Of a DNA stretch of 64,000 nt, positions 57,661-64,000 are shown piece after piece. A program made the position numbers and the translations under genes. The stretch's first letter is position 1. Each line of letters starts with the position of its first letter. The notes under the pieces were generated by a model. The model saw only the letters and a list, made by a program, of their open reading frames with translations. It ran no database searches and was not told where the DNA came from. The DNA comes from Pholiota molesta (Eukaryota; Basidiomycota; Agaricomycetes; Agaricales; Strophariaceae), in assembly GCA_014925825.1 (NCBI GenBank), contig JACGCK010000113.1, positions 1-64,000 on the forward strand, written 5' to 3'.

Positions 57661-59284
57661 TTAATACTGACGGATTTTGATTGACATCAATACTATCTAC
57701 GTTAATTCTCTGCACACACGAAACGAGATCGACTCTCTTCGGTGAAGTAATTTGTTTGTATGGTCTCGATATTTGTAACCACGTATTTGTATCGTCTAAC
57801 AATCCAACAAAAAAGGAAATCCATTGCCCATTTTAGGTCAAACGTTGAATAATCATGCGAACTGTCGGAATCGTGCTTTGCTTCACAACAGCTACTAAGT
57901 ATTGAGGCCTCAGTGGAAAGGCTGGTAAGTAGATGCTGGCCATACTTGCACCGTGAGACCAAGCAAAATGGGAAACCTGGTAGAGCTTAACTGCCCCAAG
58001 ACTGAGGCATAATTTGCACAGTAATAACACATGATTTAGACGCGGTTCTGAATGATTTTGTGGTGACTGTCCGATTCCAAAGAGAGAAAGAAGAGACACA
58101 TAATTAAGATCAAAGGGTGAAGGAAGTTAAATGAATAAGGGTTATGCGCATTGGTCTGGAAAATAGTGAACAGATGGCGGGTTTAAGTCTGCAACGAGGA
58201 ACGAGATGTAATGAGTGTAATCTTATGCGTGGTGTAGTGGTGAGTGTAAAAATGCAACTCGATACAGTTGTTGGAAGGAAAATGCGTCCGAGTAAAGGAA
58301 GGCTGAGCGCTGAGCGCTGAAGAAGGACGCACTGTTAAATCAATGGAGAATAAAAGTTTTACAAATTTCAAAGCAGAAAATTGTCGATGATGAAAAAGGT
58401 TGATGGGCAGACAGCAGATAGCGAAGTGTTTAGATATTTGTCAACCATCATGGTTAGGATCCGAAGGGTGTCATCCAGAAAGAAAAGAAACGTCCGTTTC
58501 TTCAAGAAATAATGCAGAAGCTAACAGAAAATTTTAAGAGCGATCTAAATCAATATTAATAGGAATAGAACCTATCGTTCACTTCGAGTCGATGGTCCGA
58601 GTCTCATTCCTCTATCTCTCGTCCTTTATGACGGTAATTTCCTTCAAAATGGGAGAGATCCCCGAGCTCCTGGTTCAAGAAGCTGCCAATTATATTACGC
58701 GACATAGGAGTGCTCCTTGCCAGTCGATTCCCACCACGGTCTTGTTGCTAGGAGTCTAGTCAGCCCCTAGCCTTTCGATTTTTGACGACCTTTCTAACCA
58801 GTGGCAACAACATGTCCAGGAAAGTCAATTGATACATTATACATGCTGTAAAATGCCAATACTAGAGCTACACGAGGGTATATATGATGTGAAGTATGTG
58901 AGAAGGATATGGTTAGCGCTCATACTAATATCATAGCACAAATGAATAAAGTCGGTATGAAGAAAGAGAAAACGAAGGCGCTGAAAGAAACTGTGAAAAT
59001 GAGGGATAAAGAAGGGAGAGTGAGTTGTAAGACCGGCTGTAAATTTGAAGACATTGTGGATCTGTCTATTACGAAGGAGACTGATTTCATAAATTATGGC
59101 TTAAGAATGCCATGCTGATCGAAGACGGTGATGGTGAGATGTTGAAGCTGTCATTAGACGCCATAGGATGTGGAGAGAAGTCGACAGAGAGCTGTGAGGA
59201 TGCATGGATAAATAGATCTACAAGTAAAATTATATAGTTGGAAAGAAGAGCATCATAGAAAAGGACAAACTTGAAGAATCATAA
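57661..59284. other. Intergenic, no recognisable gene
   Basis: No CaaX precursor or receptor fragment was found. A short gctgagcgctga repeat near 58,303-58,320 also occurs upstream-adjacent to duplication B copy 1 (50,693-50,706). A 69-codon frame at 58909-59118 ends MPC and is not a CaaX box. Confidence 0.45.
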
Positions 59285-59467
59285 TCAAGCAATCACGCAA
59301 AGCCCATGAACAGTCGTTCCTGATGTTCGCTCGTGCTCTACAGGTAACGAGTGCGGGTCCAGGAACGACTCGGATGGCGATGTGAGCAGAGTGGTCAAAG
59401 ATTCTGAATCCGAATCGAAGGATTCTAAAGCCAGAGTGAGGGTAGAAAATTGGTCAAAGCTGTCCAT
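59285..59467 (-). CDS. Mating pheromone precursor 4 (CVIA)
   Basis: A 60-residue precursor. It starts MDSFDQFSTLTLALESFDSD, carries an acidic/Ser-rich pro-region, and ends VEHERTSGTTVHGLCVIA. The EHER stretch gives the expected cleavage signal, predicting a mature peptide TSGTTVHGLC or one residue longer, with a farnesylated C-terminal Cys. The longer in-frame extension upstream of MDSF (from 59656) lacks similarity to anything and is discounted. Four ACAATG motifs lie within 47 bp upstream (59594-59640). Confidence 0.9.
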   Translation of the reverse strand: MDSFDQFSTLTLALESFDSDSESLTTLLTSPSESFLDPHSLPVEHERTSGTTVHGLCVIA

Positions 59468-60294
59468 GGTTGAAACGTTGATGAACGGTTGTGATTTATG
59501 GGGTAGATGAATCAGCGTGCCAGAGTAACGTCGAAAAATTGGGTAGCTAAAGCTATCTCCTACCCTTATAAGATTTATCGCTTGATGGGCCATACAATGC
59601 CAGAGCCAACAATGGGCCGAACAATGGACTGGAAACAATGGCATATATGCAAACAATTGATCACGAATATCTCCGAAAGCCGATAGAAGCTTCTAAGTTA
59701 GAATGAGCACAGAATGCGGCCCTCAGATGGGCCTGGTACACGGATAGGAGGAAGGTATCGCGCATACCCGCCTGCTCGCCATGTATTCCTGACAATTGCA
59801 TGACAAAGTTGATGATACCACAAATTCCCATATATAGTAATTATATTAATGTCATTTTCTTGATCTGTATTATTATTAGACGCACGTGGCATTGCTCATT
59901 GTTCAAAAGTTGAACCTGAAGTTTGGTTGAAGTGGACTTGACAGGAAAACGTTGAACGTTGAACGTTGAACGCTGGTTGAAACACATGAGCGCACACCTC
60001 GTGAAGGGAAGTGTGGGGCTTGGATGCTACGCTGAGTAATGCCAGCGATCACTGGTAGCGGATCAAGGAGCCCTTTTGCAGAGTTGTCTCGTTCATTGCG
60101 TTGATTCGTATCGTATCGTAGACAAGCCCTATGTTATTTCAGACTTCTGTCTGCCGCGCTCTACGTTACACTTAGTTAGTATATTGGATTACAAGAATCA
60201 AGTCTCTGCATTCAAACATTATATGATACAAGTAAACGACATAAGCATTGTCTACAATGCTGCGAACAAAATAGTATAAATACACCTTGAGAGA
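59468..60294. other. Intergenic: pheromone 4 promoter, short tandem repeat
   Basis: Contains the ACAATG cluster and a short gttgaac/gttgaacg tandem run at about 59951-59972. No further gene is seen before the 3' end of receptor 4. Confidence 0.5.
59594..59640 (-). promoter_or_regulatory. Four ACAATG motifs upstream of pheromone 4
   Basis: ACAATG occurs at 59594-59599, 59609-59614, 59621-59626 and 59635-59640, all in one orientation and spaced 12-15 bp, with ACAATT following at about 59653. This is the densest cluster in the window, about 130-170 bp before the start. Proposed HMG-box/pheromone-response site. Confidence 0.6.
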
Positions 60295-61825
60295 TCAAGA
60301 CGAGTTTCGTGGCCAGTGGGAATCATGACGAGATACAGAGGGAGTAGGAGAAAGGTCCGTATCTGAGAAAGGTGGGGAAGGAGGGTAGGTATAGTCTGAA
60401 GCGCTCGGCTTAGACGGTGAATAAAGACCGGGCGACTTCTCAACATCGAAATCTGCTCGAACTGTTGCATCACTCGAAGAAGTAAAGCTGAAACGGGATC
60501 CTTTGGCCGAAACGGGTGTGACGTTGGTTTTGACATAGATTGGGGGAGGGGAAGCAGCTGGGGACTTCGCGTCGATGTGTTTTTTCCAGCTGGCGTGAGA
60601 GAGCATTAGAATTGAATTGGATCGGATAAGAGGTCTCGTACCTATGAAGAGATGCACCAGCTCCCTTAGTTGCGGTTTTCGGTTTGAAGCCAAAGGGTTT
60701 AGCACACGTCCAGAAAAGCATCCTATAATGCTTCAGAGCTTCTCCCGCAAAGCCGAAGAGTGCAAAGAATACGAATGCCGAAGCCACAAAAATCCAGCGG
60801 GTGAGTTCTACGCTCGTTGAGAATCTGGGGTTGCTTCTCCAGATAAGCGCCGGAACGAGCTGGACGTTCGAAAAATTGAAATGGGTATCTTCCCAAGAAA
60901 TCCAAGGAGCTAGGTTGACACCATGGGTACCGAACCACACGCTGAAGACACCAAGAGGTATAGTGAGGGCCATATCGGTGACAGCGAGCATCATAAGACG
61001 GATGTAGCGGCTCATCGTCAACGAGGAGTTTGACGACATGAGTTGGACAAGTTGGAGACGACGCTTCCAGAAGGCGCGAAATGTGAGAGCTACAACAAAT
61101 AACGTTAGTTCGAGTCTATCTGAACCAGAGGTAGTCGTACCAGAATATACGAAGGAGATAACACCAAGGAGGATGGGCCACATGTAGACCAGGAAATATG
61201 CGGGGAGAGTATTGTATATGGCGGCATAACAGCCAATATCCTCCACAATATTGTAACGGTGGGGTTGAACGATATAGTCTACGCAAACGTTAGAACATCC
61301 ATGTGAACGACATTGGAGAGCACATACGAAGAGCCATGACAAGAACTGGAATGCCAACTGCGATACATAGATCTATGATGACAGCACGGCGTTTCTTTTA
61401 GGGTTCAAGGTTAGTTTGAAATATCAGGAAAGGAACGATTTGGACGAACATCGGCAATTGTAATGGACACAGTCTGTACAGAGGTAATGCCATAGAGACG
61501 TCGAGAAATGCATAACGTGGAGGCTGTGATACCAACGCCTGCTCCTAAGAGAAATTTGGATGCTGCTCTAGAGTTAGAACAGTGCATACAGTAGAAAGAA
61601 TAAAGCCATACATATATCGCACCAAACTGGTAGATTATCATTGAGATTGCCAGCCCATATTTGACCGTTAATGAATTCGATCAGGCAAGCTAAGGAAGTC
61701 CATATCATAAAAGCGCAGGTGCCAGAGTTCCAGGCTTGAAGATGCCAGGGCAAGGGAACGAGGACGAGAACAAAGCCTAGGAAGGATAGGACGGGGAAGA
61801 GAGGGTAGGTCGGATCGCTGGACAT
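60295..61825 (-). CDS. STE3: STE3-like pheromone receptor 4
   Basis: Starts MSSDPTYPLFPVLSFLGFVL, then VPLPWHLQAWNSGTC, FINGQIWAGNLNDNLPVWCD, SKFLLGAGVGITASTLCISR, RLYGITSVQTVSITIAD, YNIVEDIGCYAAIYNTLPAY, ALTFRAFWKRRLQLVQLMSS, SRYIRLMMLAVTDMALTIPL, APWISWEDTHFNFSNVQLVP and FVFFALFGFAGEALKHYRML. The tail has SWKKHIDAKSPAASPPPIYV and ends RHDSHWPRNSS. Five or six introns. Of the four receptors it is closest by eye to receptor 2 in the N-terminal half, the usual form of agaricomycete B-locus receptors. It is divergent from pheromone 5 with 623 bp between starts. The longer in-frame leader upstream of MSSDP is discounted. Confidence 0.93.
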
Positions 61826-62448
61826 GTTGGAAGTTTCGCGTTGTGGAAAGGCGCGAGCACGTTGGCGGGAGGAAGGTCTCGCGAAGAGAGTAAAGAGGAG
61901 ACGGGAGTAGGGATACGAAGTTGTGATTAGCCATGGCTTGTTGGCTGCTTTTACCAATGCGAACACGGCGAAGGACAAAGGGCCTACAAGCAACAATGGG
62001 CCGCCGGCGGAGATTGAAGTGTGTTTGGAATCCCATTTTGGGCAGTTGTGTTACGTTGTCACATGAACTGCTTCCACATTGTTTGCTCGGCATCGACGTC
62101 CTATCGTATTTTGGCCAGAAAGTGGTCTTGCATTGTTCTTCGAGAAAAATGGATATTCCTTTCATGGCTATTATGATCGATTTTATTCCACGAAATGGAA
62201 GCGTCGCTCTCCTCTTCTGGAATCCGGACACTTGACAGTGCCACTCCCTTCGAATTCGTATATAGAGCCACAGATGGACGGATTTCACTGGTCCTTTGCG
62301 AAAACAACTACCTTCGTACACGCGTCTCCTAGCTCTTGGTTTTTTGTCTTTACCTCGAACGGGACTCTTCTTACTCGCCCAATTAGCCCTCACCCAACCC
62401 TCACCACGACCGCCACGCTCCCATCAAGCTCCCATACCCATCATCGCA
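61826..62448. promoter_or_regulatory. Divergent promoter between receptor 4 and pheromone 5
   Basis: Holds ACAATG (61993-61998) and CATTGT (62077-62082 and 62131-62136). It lies between two divergent starts, so one regulatory block could serve both a receptor and a pheromone gene. No other gene is seen. Confidence 0.55.
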
Positions 62449-62631
62449 ATGGACTCCTTCACCGACTTCGAAGATCTATTTGCCGTCGACAGTTTTACGC
62501 GCGAGTCTTCTTTGAAACTTTTACCATCATCTGCTGCGGACACTTCCCGAGGACCCATAGAATCCCAACCACTGACTGACTCTGAACGTCAATCATCCAG
62601 CGACACAACCGCCTTTTGTGTTATCGCATAG
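62449..62631 (+). CDS. Mating pheromone precursor 5 (CVIA)
   Basis: A 60-residue precursor starting MDSFTDFEDLFAVDSFTRES and ending DSERQSSSDTTAFCVIA followed by TAG. The SER pair marks the likely cleavage point; the mature form would be about QSSSDTTAFC with farnesyl and methyl ester. It shares QPLTDSER and TTAFCVIA with pheromone 6, its tandem neighbour, so the two are recent paralogues. An in-frame ATG 51 codons upstream is discounted because the extension is not conserved. Confidence 0.9.
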   Translation: MDSFTDFEDLFAVDSFTRESSLKLLPSSAADTSRGPIESQPLTDSERQSSSDTTAFCVIA

Positions 62632-63522
62632 GTATGCACGTCCCCTGGAGTTCCGAGCCAAAATCGCTCAGACATAAGCTTTAGATCCTTCACTACGAAT
62701 CTTTTTATTTTCTTTGAAGAATTTATTTCTCCAAGTCATTCTCGGCATCATCTTCTCGGATATGTATTACGGATTCTCATTGTGCGTCATTTCGTCCTTG
62801 AGTTTTTCAACTTCTTCCGCCACTTACACTTCTGTCATCGTCTATCCAGACTACAAGGGAGATTAACATTATTATCTCCAATGCTCACATGCGTTCTCAT
62901 CCATTCGTTGATTTATTCTTCTTTATTCGCCAACCACCACACTCCTTTCTGACTGAAGCACACGATGACAATGTAATTATGTAACTGTAATATTGTTAGA
63001 CCGCCATCTATTATCTCTCTCTTAGTTAAGTGCTTGTTTCACGGTTTTCATACAGCTCTTCGTTGATTCCGCAATTCCGACGTAATTGACTAAAAAAAAC
63101 ACAAAATATCACGTTTAACCTATTCTACCCTATTGCAAATCCGTCCAACATATACGTTTCTATCTTTAAGAGAAGCTCAATAGGTATACGATTTCTTATG
63201 AAGCTATTCCCTTCAATCTGGGCTCGCCTGCGACACAATGGGGTACCAAATGCAGTTATCCTATATCCATTAATAGTTCGCTTAGATCAACGGTTAGTGT
63301 GACGACAATGAGACCCAGCATGTCACACCAGCCGCCGCTTTATCATAAGAACAGTGGGCATGCCTCATATTTGTTGCTTCTACCCCCGAAAATCCCCTGC
63401 CTTCGTTTCATAAATTCGACTTCCAGTCACTCTTTTTCGTACAAGTCTTTGCTCAACGCTAGCGTTCATCTGCCCCTTTGCGCCAAATTCTCACCAGCCC
63501 TTACCATCACCGCGATAACCCA
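62632..63522. other. Intergenic between pheromones 5 and 6
   Basis: AT-rich, no gene recognised. ACAATG occurs at 63235-63240 and 63305-63310, upstream of pheromone 6. Confidence 0.5.
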
Positions 63523-63702
63523 ATGGACTCATTCACCGACTTTACCGATCTACTTGCCGCAGGAGACTTTGCGCAAGACTTCTCCGTCGAATTTTCTTCC
63601 GCCTCTACAACCCATCCCCGAGGTCCAGTCGAAGAGCAGCCTCTAACAGATTCTGAGCGCTACGGGAGTTCCAACACCACAGCATTCTGTGTTATCGCAT
63701 AA
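63523..63702 (+). CDS. Mating pheromone precursor 6 (CVIA)
   Basis: A 59-residue precursor starting MDSFTDFTDLLAAGDFAQDF and ending DSERYGSSNTTAFCVIA with TAA. The predicted mature peptide, about YGSSNTTAFC, differs from that of pheromone 5 in its first half only. Same strand as pheromone 5, about 890 bp apart. The ATG at MDSF is preferred over the upstream in-frame ATG at 63478. Confidence 0.9.
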   Translation: MDSFTDFTDLLAAGDFAQDFSVEFSSASTTHPRGPVEEQPLTDSERYGSSNTTAFCVIA

Positions 63703-64000
63703 GGTTCGTCTCCATGATGCATCACTACACATCGTAACGCTTATAGACGGCATACAGCACCATATCTTAATGTATACCCCATTTCTCAATCAACGCCTGC
63801 GGAACCTCCCCTTTCGTACGTATAATCTCCTCTATCTTCCTTTTGAGCAGAACGTTGAGTCATTCAAAACAGACAACAATCATATACGACTCCTTCTTCA
63901 AATGCTGCTGGCCAGTATTGACGCCCAACATACACGTCCCATATTTCTTCACGGTCTTTAACTGCTCATTATTGTATCCCTATACCATCCTTTGAAACTT
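63703..64000. other. Right edge of window, no complete gene
   Basis: Non-coding 3' flank of pheromone 6 with no CaaX frame. The mating locus may continue beyond the window. Confidence 0.5.

Noticed and set aside
58909..59118. 69-codon Lys/Glu-rich frame between the receptor remnant and pheromone 4
   Set aside because: Ends MPC, not a CaaX box; no MDSF start or family similarity.

Overview
The window is nuclear DNA of a filamentous basidiomycete, most likely an Agaricomycete mushroom or wood decayer. The genes are dense and broken by many 50-65 nt introns. The gene set includes an 8-cysteine class I hydrophobin, a tandem pair of AA9 cellulose-active monooxygenases, and a cluster of STE3-type pheromone receptors with CaaX pheromone precursors. 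The species cannot be named from the sequence.

Left arm (1-12.3 kb). After about 2.4 kb without a recognisable gene come SRP9 (minus) and, divergently, a mitochondrial 2-oxodicarboxylate carrier that needs a 5-nt microexon. Then follow a class I hydrophobin interrupted by one in-frame TAA, a small single-pass Ser/Thr-rich membrane protein, a membrane-anchored cupredoxin-like surface protein (minus), and about 2 kb of degenerate duplicated non-coding DNA.

Middle (12.3-42.7 kb). An 11-kb gene encodes a roughly 3,450-residue protein with an N-terminal Msb1/Mug8-like domain and a giant acidic tail built on a (V/I)EEPA pentapeptide. Housekeeping and degradative genes follow: glycogen phosphorylase (minus), 3-ketodihydrosphingosine reductase (minus), two AA9 LPMOs (plus), a secreted GH13 alpha-amylase with a C-terminal CBM20 starch-binding domain (minus), a PEBP-family protein (plus) and a zinc alcohol dehydrogenase of the cinnamyl-alcohol type (minus).

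Right arm (44-64 kb, running off the window). This is a pheromone/pheromone-receptor (B-type mating) locus. It has four apparently intact STE3-like seven-helix receptors, one frameshifted receptor remnant, and six lipopeptide pheromone precursors of 52-70 residues that begin MDSF and end CVVA or CVIA. Segmental duplications interleave with the pheromone genes. ACAATG/CATTGT motifs, which resemble HMG-box recognition sites, cluster upstream of most pheromone genes and of one receptor. Each receptor would sense farnesylated peptides from compatible partners and signal through the mating MAPK cascade; which pheromone activates which receptor cannot be read from sequence. Exon structures were assembled by hand from splice sites and frame continuity, so internal junctions may be off in places.
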